From an archaeon (GTDB lineage: Archaea; Methanobacteriota_B; Thermococci; Methanofastidiosales; NM3), in NCBI GenBank assembly GCA_004212155.1, contig RXIG01000019.1, positions 1 through 33,143 of the forward strand: a stretch of DNA of 33,143 bases, in the 5' to 3' direction. Position numbers and translations under genes: made by a program. Positions within the stretch are counted from its first letter, which is position 1; each line of letters begins with the position of its first letter. Positions 25,051 through 32,360 of the stretch are shown one piece after another. Below the pieces are notes generated by a model, which worked only from the letters and a program-made list of their open reading frames with translations, made no database searches and was not told where the DNA came from.

Positions 25051-25713
25051 TTATTCCTCCATCAATACATCGTCGATACGTCCCAGTTCGGGACCTGTGG
25101 ATATGCCGCCTACTACGACACCGCGCGAATTGGCGATCATGCAACCGCCTATGTAGCGTACGCCCCTGTTCGCAGTCGAGTGGTCTACCGGCACGCCTAA
25201 GACATCCTTGAGCCATGCCATCTTCTGCGATGATGTTTCGGGGTGCACAAGACATCCCTTGTTCGTGGCAACGGCGACGCTGCCTACGTTCTTGAACCCT
25301 GCAATGATGCCCTCCTCGACGGGCACGTCAAGGAATGAGGATATGTCGTCCTTGTAGTGTGCAAGCTCAGGGCTTATCACACACCCGTTGTCATTAGCAA
25401 GCACCATGTTGCCCAGTGCCGTGAACTTCGAGGGAAGTTCCAGGAATGGACAGGGACATCGTTCCTCAAGCGCCTCTCGCTCGTGGTCCTCGAGTATGTA
25501 GGGGACCAGGATGCCGTTAGAATTGCCTGCAAGGAATATGCCTGTAAGATCGGTGCGAGCTATAGAGCACTGTATGACGGGCGTGCCAAGTACCTCTGAG
25601 ATACGCTCAACGTTCGCATCGGTAAGGCCGGTGCGTGTGATGGTGACACTCTCCGTCGTGAACGACACGATACCTATGAAGGGCGTTCCGCCAAGGGACA
25701 TCCGCTCGATCAT
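25051..25713 (-). CDS. eif6: Translation initiation factor aIF6
   Basis: A 220-residue anti-association factor that binds the 50S subunit and stops premature joining with 30S. The pentein fold shows as repeated strand-turn units such as GNSNGILVPYIL, ALGNMVLANDNGCVISPEL, VGSVAVATNKGCLVHPE and RYIGGCMIANSRGVVVGG. Length is normal. The start MIERMSLGGTPFIG at 25713 is preferred over an in-frame GTG at 25722 because GAGTGAT lies just upstream and the N-terminus then aligns with the family. It begins five bases after the L31e stop and is followed by LX after two bases. Confidence 0.95.
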   Translation of the reverse strand: MIERMSLGGTPFIGIVSFTTESVTITRTGLTDANVERISEVLGTPVIQCSIARTDLTGIFLAGNSNGILVPYILEDHEREALEERCPCPFLELPSKFTALGNMVLANDNGCVISPELAHYKDDISSFLDVPVEEGIIAGFKNVGSVAVATNKGCLVHPETSSQKMAWLKDVLGVPVDHSTANRGVRYIGGCMIANSRGVVVGGISTGPELGRIDDVLMEE

Positions 25714-25718
25714 GACAA

Positions 25719-26009
25719 TCACTCAGCCAAGAACGCGCGCACGATCTCTGCTTGGACTTCGTCCTTTTCGACGGTCTCCTTGGTGACCCGTACCCTTATG
25801 CGTGAAGGGGGTTTTTCAATGCCTCGCTTCCACATCGACTCGTTGACTGCCCTATCGATGTAGATATTGTCAGTCTTCGTATGCCTCTGCAAAAACGAGC
25901 GTACTTCCTTAATGGCGCGGGGAGTTCTCTTCCCGCGTGGTATCTCCTTGACCTTACGCAAGGGAATGGTATAAATTCTCTCTTCTCCAACGTTCACATC
26001 CATCACCAT
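25719..26009 (-). CDS. rpl31e: Large ribosomal subunit protein L31e
   Basis: A 96-residue ribosomal protein of the archaeal/eukaryotic L31e family, near the peptide exit tunnel. Recognisable stretches are ERIYTIPLRKVKEIPRGKRT, PRAIKEVRSFLQRHTK and RIRVRVTKE. Two starts are possible, ATG at 26009 directly after the L39e stop, or ATG at 26003 (MDVNVGEER); the choice alters two residues only. It is tightly packed between L39e and eif6. Confidence 0.95.
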   Translation of the reverse strand: MVMDVNVGEERIYTIPLRKVKEIPRGKRTPRAIKEVRSFLQRHTKTDNIYIDRAVNESMWKRGIEKPPSRIRVRVTKETVEKDEVQAEIVRAFLAE

Positions 26010-26165
26010 TTAGAGTTGTAGTCTCACTCTGCGACCATATCGTCGCTTAGGGTGGAAGCGTACACCTAGTCTCGTCTTGCTCCAGACCCATACGGGCACC
26101 CTTCTCGTCTGTTTCTGGGCCTTGCCCAGCCGCAACTTCTTTGCCAACGGTTTATTCCTACTCAT
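26010..26165 (-). CDS. rpl39e: Large ribosomal subunit protein L39e
   Basis: A 51-residue, highly basic protein that lines the peptide exit tunnel. It reads [20 protein letters not shown] and continues with [10 protein letters not shown] and a C-terminal [11 protein letters not shown], fully typical of L39e. There are 17 bases between the PDCD5 stop and this start, and its stop abuts the L31e ATG. The gene is short enough to be missed by length cut-offs but the match is unambiguous. Confidence 0.96.
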   Translation of the reverse strand: MSRNKPLAKKLRLGKAQKQTRRVPVWVWSKTRLGVRFHPKRRYGRRVRLQL

Positions 26166-26182
26166 GTGTATGACCTCTTCGA

Positions 26183-26527
26183 TTAACGCCTATGGATCTT
26201 GTAGTCTCTCTTCTGTCCCTGCAGCTGACGAAGCATGCTTTTGAGCGTCTCTTCGTCGACCTTCTGGGTAATGCGTCCCTGCTGTGCCAGTTGGATTATG
26301 AGGTTCTCGACCTGGGCGCCGAAGTCGGGCCTGGCCATCTTGATACGAACGAGTCGTTCACGTGCATCCGCGGTGAGCAACGTCCGCAGGATGGCCTGTT
26401 TTTGCGCCTCCTGCATGTCCTGTTGCGACTGTCCTTCGGATTGCTGCTGGTCTGATTGCTGCTGTTCTTGCTGTCGCTGGCGCATCTCTTCGTATTTTCT
26501 CCTCTTAATCTCATCAGCTTCGTCCAT
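26183..26527 (-). CDS. PDCD5-family DNA-binding protein
   Basis: A 114-residue protein of the archaeal PDCD5/TFAR19 family, a triple-helix-bundle protein often annotated as DNA-binding. The core is visible: [27 protein letters not shown], then [15 protein letters not shown] and [13 protein letters not shown], followed by a basic tail (KRDYKIHRR). The N-terminal 45 residues are Gln-rich ([18 protein letters not shown]), an expanded version of the family's polar extension. It lies 27 bases after S19e and 17 before L39e, its normal archaeal neighbourhood, which suggests a role tied to translation. Confidence 0.92.
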   Translation of the reverse strand: MDEADEIKRRKYEEMRQRQQEQQQSDQQQSEGQSQQDMQEAQKQAILRTLLTADARERLVRIKMARPDFGAQVENLIIQLAQQGRITQKVDEETLKSMLRQLQGQKRDYKIHRR

Positions 26528-26554
26528 ACATCCATCCCTTACTCATGGTTGTGA

Positions 26555-27004
26555 TCAGTACACCGCCAATTCGGGCATGTCAGACTCCAGCGAGGTCTTG
26601 AGCGTGGTGCTCAACTTGTCGAGGAACGCCTTTCCCTGCGGCGTGATGATACGTCCCTTTGGGGTCGTCTCGACATAGCCTGCGGCCTGGAGCTGTTGCA
26701 GGAGCGTACGGATGATCGAACCGCCCGCTGAGCGCCTGCCCTCGGGTTTGTGACCGTTGTTCTTGATACCGCCGTAGTACGTGCAAAGCCTGTGAACCCC
26801 TACCGGACCCTCGATGTAGATCCTTCGGAGGAGCGAGGCGGCACGAATATACCACCAGTTCTTCTGTTCTGGGGGTCGCTCGTTATGCACACCGGTCTTC
26901 ACAAATGATGCCCACGAGGCGGGTGTGAGGGATTCGTTTCCCTCCAACTCTTCGGCCAGTTTCTCAATCAATCGATCTGCTGGAACATCATAAACTGTAG
27001 TCAT
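26555..27004 (-). CDS. rps19e: Small ribosomal subunit protein S19e
   Basis: A 149-residue 30S protein of the S19e family, needed for small-subunit maturation. Clear motifs are WWYIRAASLLRRIYIEGPVG, the RLCTYYGGIKNNGHKPE loop, SAGGSIIRTLLQQLQAAGYV and GRIITPQGKAFLD. It heads the operon S19e-PDCD5-L39e-L31e-aIF6-LX-prefoldin alpha-FtsY. AGGTGA lies four bases before the ATG and a TATA box (about 27053-27063) gives a leader of roughly 30 bases. Confidence 0.96.
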   Translation of the reverse strand: MTTVYDVPADRLIEKLAEELEGNESLTPASWASFVKTGVHNERPPEQKNWWYIRAASLLRRIYIEGPVGVHRLCTYYGGIKNNGHKPEGRRSAGGSIIRTLLQQLQAAGYVETTPKGRIITPQGKAFLDKLSTTLKTSLESDMPELAVY

Positions 27005-27168
27005 GGTCTCACCTATTCACCAAACAGTGTCTCTCTTCTATTTTTAGTTCGTTTATATATATTTCGTTATTCAAAATCCTTTCACTATTCGCCCGTAGGA
27101 CGGGCAAGAGTACAAGTAATCGGGGATTTTTAAATAGTCTCGAACAACAGTATATAAAAGTTGTGGTT
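27005..27168 (-). promoter_or_regulatory. Promoter region of the S19e operon with a hairpin
   Basis: The proximal TATA box reads tatatataaac on the minus strand (about 27053-27063). Further upstream are a second TATA-like element (ctatttaaaaa, about 27128-27138), a third (cttttatata, 27149-27158) and a perfect hairpin, GCCCGT-AGG-ACGGGC, at 27091-27105. Transcription from the second element would start near 27108, so the RNA would begin with this hairpin. The hairpin may instead end the yhbY message. Confidence 0.5.
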
Positions 27169-27429
27169 TTATCGCTTTCGGTACAAAATGGCTTTCCTGC
27201 CCCTCAAATCGACAAGTTCTGCATCTGTGCTCTTACAAAGCGTTTCCACGAACGAATCCCTGTGCTCGATGGAGGGATGAAGTGATATCTTGATCGCCCC
27301 TTTCTTCTTAAGCTGTGACGCAATCTCATCGACCACCGCTTGTGTGAGTCCGTTGCGTCCTATGATGACGCTGGGCGTCTCGGGACCAAGTGACGTGATG
27401 ATCTCCTTACGTGTTGTTTTGTCCACCAT
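27169..27429 (-). CDS. YhbY/CRM-domain RNA-binding protein
   Basis: An 86-residue protein consisting of one CRM (YhbY) domain, an IF3-C-like fold that binds rRNA precursors. Family marks are SVIIGRNGLTQAVVDEIASQ (the GxxG-type loop is GRNG), KISLHPS in place of the usual KV, and DLRGRKAILYRK at the end. It overlaps the TraB gene upstream by 23 bases and precedes the S19e operon, an arrangement common in euryarchaea and consistent with ribosome assembly. Confidence 0.88.
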   Translation of the reverse strand: MVDKTTRKEIITSLGPETPSVIIGRNGLTQAVVDEIASQLKKKGAIKISLHPSIEHRDSFVETLCKSTDAELVDLRGRKAILYRKR

Positions 27430-28105
27430 GTGATTCAGCCTCTAACAATGAAACGACACCTACGAGGTGTCCTGCCCCTACCACCACGACAAGGGTCGCC
27501 GGTTCGGCGGCACGGGACAATAACGACACGATGTAGCGAGCCATATAAATGTTTCTCTCCTCGATGAGCACCTCGAACGCATGAGGGGAAAATCGTTTGA
27601 ATTCCCTGAGCAACTGCTCGACGAACGATTCATCAAACTGGGAGACGGGAACATCGCGCTTGAGGGGGGTAAGGGAGAGAAGCGCACCAACAACTGTCTT
27701 GACCTTCTCCCGAAACGTCATCTTTCCTACGAGCCGTGAGAGTGTTACAGAGACCTCGCGATCGATGAAGTGCACATCCGCACCAACGTCGCGTGCAACA
27801 TCCACGGCCGTGATCATCTCCGTGCCGGGCATGACGCCGAAGTCCTCGCCTATCTCGCTTTGGATCATGGAAAGCAGGCTTCCAAGCAATGCGACACGCA
27901 GGCCGTGATGGCGCATCATGTCCCCGAACGTGGCACGCTCACCCGTTCGCAGCGCATGGTAGCGATTGACGTCAAGCTCGACGCAAACATATGTTGGTCG
28001 CTGGGCATCTATTACCGTACGCACCTCGGCAATGCTTTTCTTGAACACATGCCCCGTACCGATGATCGTGACATGATGTGGTCCAACTCGCAGCTCTCGT
28101 CTCAT
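27407..28105 (-). CDS. TraB-family protein, short soluble form
   Basis: A 232-residue protein of the TraB/PrgY family. HVTIIGTGHVFKKSIAEV and TYVCVELDVNRYHAL match the N-terminus. GTEMITAVDVARDVGADVHFIDREV lies mid-protein, and VVVVGAGHLVGVVSLL is the closing GxGH motif. Archaeal relatives I know continue into a C-terminal membrane region; this one ends about 14 residues after the GxGH motif and has no membrane segment. The fold is thought to be peptidase-like with paired GxxH/GxH motifs, but activity is not established. A GTG at 28114 would overlap the protease stop as GTGA; the ATG at 28105 is five bases after that stop. It is co-directional with and coupled to the protease gene. Confidence 0.85.
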   Translation of the reverse strand: MRRELRVGPHHVTIIGTGHVFKKSIAEVRTVIDAQRPTYVCVELDVNRYHALRTGERATFGDMMRHHGLRVALLGSLLSMIQSEIGEDFGVMPGTEMITAVDVARDVGADVHFIDREVSVTLSRLVGKMTFREKVKTVVGALLSLTPLKRDVPVSQFDESFVEQLLREFKRFSPHAFEVLIEERNIYMARYIVSLLSRAAEPATLVVVVGAGHLVGVVSLLEAESHGGQNNT

Positions 28106-28110
28106 GGTCG

Positions 28111-29133
28111 TCACGTTGAAAGGGTCGTTAACAGTTCGAAGTCACGCTTGTACACTACGCCAATGGGCATCGAGTCCTCTACGACATATACCACGTCGAT
28201 ACGTTTTTGCTCGATCGTTTGAAAGATCTCGTCGGCCGGAGAGGCGGGTTGTGCTGTCATTGGCACATCATCATATATATCCTTTACGCGTGCCGATTCG
28301 CGGAGGAATGGCTTTACCGATGATACATCGTCTGCATGGACGATGCCAACGAGGATGCCGTCGCTGACAACAGGGACGACATGCTCCTTGACATCCTCCA
28401 TCATCGCGCGAGCATCCTCGACCGTATCATCTGGAGAGAGCACTGGCGGCATCTCGCGCATGATGTCGGCCATGGTGCGCCCCTTCAGGGCCTCTTTCGT
28501 TGAGACAAGTGTCATCTCCCCCATGCCGCTGATGAAGATGAAAAATGCTATCAGTATCAAGAACCAGTTGTAGATGGCCCCGATAAATGCCAGGACGAGC
28601 GCGAGGGCCTGTCCGATACGCACGGACATTTTCGTAGCGCTTGTATAATCCATTCGCTGTGCGAGGAGATGGCGGAATATCCTTCCCCCATCGAGCGGGA
28701 ACGCGGGTACGAGATTGAAAGCGCCGAGGACGAGATTGATGGAAAAGAATGCATCGAGGTATGAAAGCGAATCGAGTGTCACGGTCATGGTTGGCGCGCT
28801 CCCCGAGGCCATGGCGGCAACGTAGAGCACGGCGGCAAGGATGAGGTTGGACAGAGGGCCGACGATGGCGATGCGCAGTTCGTACTCGCGAGGTATCTCC
28901 TCCATCTGTGATAGCCCGCCAAGGGGGAAGAGCGTGATGGCCTCGATACGCACGCCATAATGGCGTGCTACGAGCGAATGGACGAACTCATGGTAGAGCA
29001 CCGTCCCGAATAAGATGATGATGAGCAAAAACACCTGGACGCCACCGATTAGTGCCAGTGCTAGGACGAGAAGGAATGTAACGTCAAGCTTAACTGGTAT
29101 GCCAAAGAGCCGCCCTATGGTGAATCCCCACAT
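28111..29133 (-). CDS. Site-2 protease (M50 family) with CBS domain pair
   Basis: A 340-residue intramembrane zinc metalloprotease. HEFVH at residues 48-52 carries the zinc-binding histidines and catalytic glutamate; the third ligand is D148 in FPLDGGRIF. About six hydrophobic helices cover residues 15-205. Residues 218-338 form two CBS motifs (TMADIMREMPPVLSPDDTVE; VKDIYDDVP onward) that usually bind adenine nucleotides, so proteolysis may respond to energy state. The start MWGFTIGRLFGI at 29133 is the family's normal N-terminus and lies 24 bases from the palindromic TATA at 29154. It leads a group with TraB and YhbY. The substrate is unknown. Confidence 0.93.
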   Translation of the reverse strand: MWGFTIGRLFGIPVKLDVTFLLVLALALIGGVQVFLLIIILFGTVLYHEFVHSLVARHYGVRIEAITLFPLGGLSQMEEIPREYELRIAIVGPLSNLILAAVLYVAAMASGSAPTMTVTLDSLSYLDAFFSINLVLGAFNLVPAFPLDGGRIFRHLLAQRMDYTSATKMSVRIGQALALVLAFIGAIYNWFLILIAFFIFISGMGEMTLVSTKEALKGRTMADIMREMPPVLSPDDTVEDARAMMEDVKEHVVPVVSDGILVGIVHADDVSSVKPFLRESARVKDIYDDVPMTAQPASPADEIFQTIEQKRIDVVYVVEDSMPIGVVYKRDFELLTTLST

Positions 29134-29153
29134 GACGCTACGTCTCTCCAAAA

Positions 29154-29161
29154 TTATATAA
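29154..29161. promoter_or_regulatory. Palindromic TATA box shared by divergent genes
   Basis: The sequence ttatataa is a perfect palindrome. It lies 24 bases from the protease start at 29133 on the minus strand. On the plus strand it predicts transcription near 29183, giving an 11-base leader with GAGGGT before the ATG at 29195. Confidence 0.6.
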
Positions 29162-29194
29162 ACGTGTTGATAGATAAAAATTGAGGGTAACATA

Positions 29195-30589
29195 ATGGCA
29201 CGACTCACCAATATCGATTCCTTTTTCTCGCCGCGCTCCGTAGCCATCGTTGGCGCATCGAACAAGAAGGGTAGCATCGGTAACGTGATATTCAAAAACT
29301 TTGTTGAAACTGCGTTCGAGGGTACGGTCTATCCCGTGACGCTCTCCTACGACACGGTGCTTGACCATACGGCGTACAAGTCGGTGCGCGACCTTCCAGA
29401 ATTGGTCGACCTTGCGGTCATAGCGATACCGGCTCCTGCCGTCAATACAGTCATGAGGGAGTGTGTTGACATCGGCGTGCCTGCGTGTGTTGTCATCACA
29501 GGCGGATTCTCCGAGATCGGAGAGAACGAACGGGAAGAAGAACTGAAATCAATCATCAGGGGCAGCGATACGCGCGTCATCGGCCCCAACTGCGTGGGCG
29601 TTTACGACCGTCGCACCCGGGTCGACACCATCTTCTTGCCCGAGGAACGCATGGGGCGCCCGAACAACGGCCCCATAAGCCTTGTATCGCAGTCCGGTGC
29701 GTTCGTTGCTGCAATGCTCGACTGGGCATCGCTTAACGGCATCGGCATGGACAAGGTGGTAAGCTTCGGGAACAAGATCGATGTCAACTATTCGGACCTC
29801 ATCATGTTCCTTGCAGAGGATGAGAACGTCGAGGTCATCACCATCTATATGGAGGGCCTCTCGAAAGGGAAGATGTTCATGGAGGCCACGGCTGCCGCAT
29901 CGCTTAAGACGCCGGTCGTGATATTCAAGTCAGGAAGGTCGAAGGCGGGTGCTGCCGCGGCCGCCTCGCACACGGGCAGCCTTGCGGGTTCGGACGCGAT
30001 CTACGACGCTGCGTTCAGGCAGGCAGGCGCCATACGTGTCTACTCCTCCGAGGAACTCTTTGACGTTGCTCGCATATTCCAGTGTAAGAAGGCTCCGGCA
30101 GGCACACGGGTAGCGATCATCACCGACGGTGGTGGGTCGGGGGTTATGGCAACCGATGCACTAGAGGATGGGGATCTCACCTTGGCGCCCCTGGACGAGG
30201 CCACGAAAAGCGCAATGGAGGAAAAGTTTCCGCCGTATTGCAGCGTGAAAAACCCTATCGACCTTACCGGCGATGCCGATGCAACACGTTATGACGTTGC
30301 ACTTGAGGAAGTACTCAACGACGACAACGTCGATGCAGTGCTGCTGATCATGCTCTTTCAGGTACCCACGCTTGGCGATGAGGTCGTAGGGCATGTGATC
30401 TCCCACTCAAGAAGGTCGGACAAGCCCATAATCGTCGTGTCCTCGGGGGGAAAGTACACCAAGGAGCGTGTTCGCGAACTCGAAGAGGGCGGACTCGTCT
30501 GTTACCCGACGCCCGAACGTGGCGTCAGGGCGCTATCGGCATTGTGCCACTATCATGCGTACAGACGAAAGAAAGGAAAAAAAGGATGA
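29195..30589 (+). CDS. acdA: Acetate-CoA ligase (ADP-forming), alpha subunit
   Basis: A 464-residue alpha subunit of ADP-forming acyl-CoA synthetase, which converts acyl-CoA, ADP and phosphate to acid, CoA and ATP in archaeal fermentation. The CoA-binding Rossmann domain (SVAIVGASNKKGSIGN) is followed by the succinyl-CoA synthetase-like domain with GPNCVGVYD, LVSQSGAFVAAMLDW and the phosphorylated histidine H259 in ASHTGSLAGSD. The third domain has ITDGGGSGVMATDAL and KNPIDLTGDAD. Length equals that of separate alpha subunits in Thermococcales; the ATP-grasp beta subunit is not in this window. The preferred acid (acetate, branched or aryl) cannot be read. Its stop directly abuts the convergent lipoprotein stop. 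Confidence 0.93.
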   Translation: MARLTNIDSFFSPRSVAIVGASNKKGSIGNVIFKNFVETAFEGTVYPVTLSYDTVLDHTAYKSVRDLPELVDLAVIAIPAPAVNTVMRECVDIGVPACVVITGGFSEIGENEREEELKSIIRGSDTRVIGPNCVGVYDRRTRVDTIFLPEERMGRPNNGPISLVSQSGAFVAAMLDWASLNGIGMDKVVSFGNKIDVNYSDLIMFLAEDENVEVITIYMEGLSKGKMFMEATAAASLKTPVVIFKSGRSKAGAAAAASHTGSLAGSDAIYDAAFRQAGAIRVYSSEELFDVARIFQCKKAPAGTRVAIITDGGGSGVMATDALEDGDLTLAPLDEATKSAMEEKFPPYCSVKNPIDLTGDADATRYDVALEEVLNDDNVDAVLLIMLFQVPTLGDEVVGHVISHSRRSDKPIIVVSSGGKYTKERVRELEEGGLVCYPTPERGVRALSALCHYHAYRRKKGKKG

Positions 30590-31003
30590 TCACTCTTCGG
30601 TGATCTTGTCGATCTTCCATGTGCCCTTGTCGTTCTTCTTGAGCTTGAAGGTAAGATTTGACATCTGTTCACGCTCATCGTCTTTGAGCTCCACATCAAG
30701 ATTGACGTAGGCAGTGTCATCAAGGATGCGCACATTGATGAATCGTATGATCTTTAATGAAAGATTCGTCTCCTCGGCCGATGTGAAGACCTGCTCGAGG
30801 CTGCTCTTGAGCTTCTCGGGCCCGCCACTCGACTCCACCATGTCATCGCTGAAGAGGGTGACGATGGTCTCTGCATCGTGATTGTTGTATGCGTTGTAGT
30901 AGGAACGTACAACGTCCTTGGCGTTGTCCTCCTCGCTACCGCCTATGCATCCGGCACATAGCAACGAGGCTATGAGGAGTGAAATGATCAAAGCCTTCTT
31001 CAT
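30590..31003 (-). CDS. Small lipoprotein, NTF2-like fold likely
   Basis: A 137-residue lipoprotein. The signal peptide (MKKALIISLLIASL) ends in the lipobox CAGC with C19 lipidated. The mature part starts with a helix, SYYNAYNNHDAETIVTLFSDD, and ends with strands (FKLKKNDKGTWKIDKI), a pattern typical of NTF2-like or DUF4878 domains that bind small ligands. No catalytic residues are evident. The start at 31003 is fixed by AGGTGAT three bases upstream. It lies 20 bases downstream of PAN on the same strand and may be read through from it, though the two functions are unrelated. Confidence 0.8.
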   Translation of the reverse strand: MKKALIISLLIASLLCAGCIGGSEEDNAKDVVRSYYNAYNNHDAETIVTLFSDDMVESSGGPEKLKSSLEQVFTSAEETNLSLKIIRFINVRILDDTAYVNLDVELKDDEREQMSNLTFKLKKNDKGTWKIDKITEE

Positions 31004-31023
31004 GATATCACCTGTTGGCACGA

Positions 31024-32214
31024 TTATCGGAATATGCTCTCAACGTTTCCAGGGTCAGCACACGGCTTGTGCATCACCTTGCCCACGGCGCGGACGAAGT
31101 CACGATGGGTCACATGGTTCCTCCTTTCACGCACAGCGAACATGCCCGCTTCCGTACATATCGCCTTGATCTGTGCGCCGGAGACGCTCTCGGTCATGTC
31201 GACGAGCTTGTTGAAGTCAACGTCCTTTAGTTTCATGCGCTTGGAATGGATAGAAAAGATCGACCTTCTCCCTTCCTTGTTGGGCGGTGGCACTTCCACA
31301 AGCCTGTCGAATCTGCCTGGTCGCAAGAGTGCCGTGTCGAGTATGTCTGGTCGATTCGTGGCCGCAAGTATCTTGATGTCCTCCCGTTTCTCGAAACCAT
31401 CCATCTCGGAGAGCAACTGCATGAGGGTCCTTTGCACCTCTCGGTCGCCTGAGACGCTCGACTCGGTACGCGTGGCACCGATAGCATCGAGCTCGTCGAT
31501 GAAGATGACGGCGGGCGCCTTCTCCTTTGCGAGCTTGAACGTCTCGCGCACCAGGCGCGCACCCTCTCCAATATACTTGCGCACGAACTCGGACGCCACG
31601 ACCTTGATAAACGTCGACGATGTCTCCCCTGCAACCGCCTTTGCAAGCTGGGTCTTGCCATTGCCGGGCGGACCGTAGAGCAGGACGCCGTTTGGCGGGT
31701 CGATGCCCACCTGCTCGAAGAGCTCGGGACTCACAAGGGGCAGCTCCACCATCTCGCGTATCTCCTGGATCTTCTCATCGAGCCCGCCGATGTCCTTGAA
31801 CGACGTATCGGGGCACGAGATGATCTCCATGCCAGAGACCGCCGGGTCCTTGGACGATGGCAGGACCTCGAGGATGGAGAGCGTGCGCTGATTGAGCGCC
31901 ACCAATGTACCTGGGAATAGGTCGTCAGTGTCGATAAGTTGTGAAACGCCAACGACAAAGTGTGGGCCTGAAGAGCTCTTGACGATGGCCCTCCCGTCAA
32001 GAAGGCGATCGATGACAGTCGCTGTGATGAGCGGTGGTGTCCTGAGGCGTTCCAATTCCTTGCGTAGGGCCTCGACCTCACGTTGTAACCGCACCTTCTC
32101 AGACTCGGCGTTTTGTTTCTGGACTTCCAGATACTTGATCTTCTTTAGCAGCGTCTGCACTTGCTGGTTCTCATCACCTGAACGTAGATAATCAAAGCTT
32201 GCTGACTCGCCCAA
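31024..32214 (-). CDS. pan: Proteasome-activating nucleotidase (PAN)
   Basis: A 396-residue AAA ATPase that unfolds proteins and feeds the 20S proteasome. Residues 15-58 form the N-terminal coiled coil, then an OB domain, then the ATPase with Walker A GPPGNGKT (181-188), Walker B VIFIDE and the second-region-of-homology motif [21 protein letters not shown] and Q replace the usual T and L in GPPGTGKTLLAKA. The C-terminal docking motif, usually hydrophobic-Tyr-any, reads I-F-R. Translation starts at TTG (32214): GAGGTG lies five bases upstream, an in-frame stop lies just before, and the next Met is residue 129. A TATA-like gtttaaatat is at about 32251-32260. Confidence 0.93.
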   Translation of the reverse strand: MGESASFDYLRSGDENQQVQTLLKKIKYLEVQKQNAESEKVRLQREVEALRKELERLRTPPLITATVIDRLLDGRAIVKSSSGPHFVVGVSQLIDTDDLFPGTLVALNQRTLSILEVLPSSKDPAVSGMEIISCPDTSFKDIGGLDEKIQEIREMVELPLVSPELFEQVGIDPPNGVLLYGPPGNGKTQLAKAVAGETSSTFIKVVASEFVRKYIGEGARLVRETFKLAKEKAPAVIFIDELDAIGATRTESSVSGDREVQRTLMQLLSEMDGFEKREDIKILAATNRPDILDTALLRPGRFDRLVEVPPPNKEGRRSIFSIHSKRMKLKDVDFNKLVDMTESVSGAQIKAICTEAGMFAVRERRNHVTHRDFVRAVGKVMHKPCADPGNVESIFR

Positions 32215-32360
32215 TCGAACACCTCTTTTAAATTACCTTTTTCTCAGGGGCATATTTAAACCTTTTTATTACATTTTTGGGACCTTTGGCCGTTCCTGAT
32301 CGTTTGGCGCACCATTAATTCTTTATGTATTATGCTCCTACGTGACCTTGAGTGAACACG

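Noticed and set aside
25049..25255. N-terminal extension of ribosomal protein LX
   Set aside because: The upstream residues are an Arg-rich shadow of eif6. The true start has GGAGG at the right distance.
30590..31003. Small lipoprotein as part of the proteasome system with PAN
   Set aside because: It has a lipobox and would be outside the cell, with its own strong ribosome binding site. Adjacency alone does not link it to PAN.
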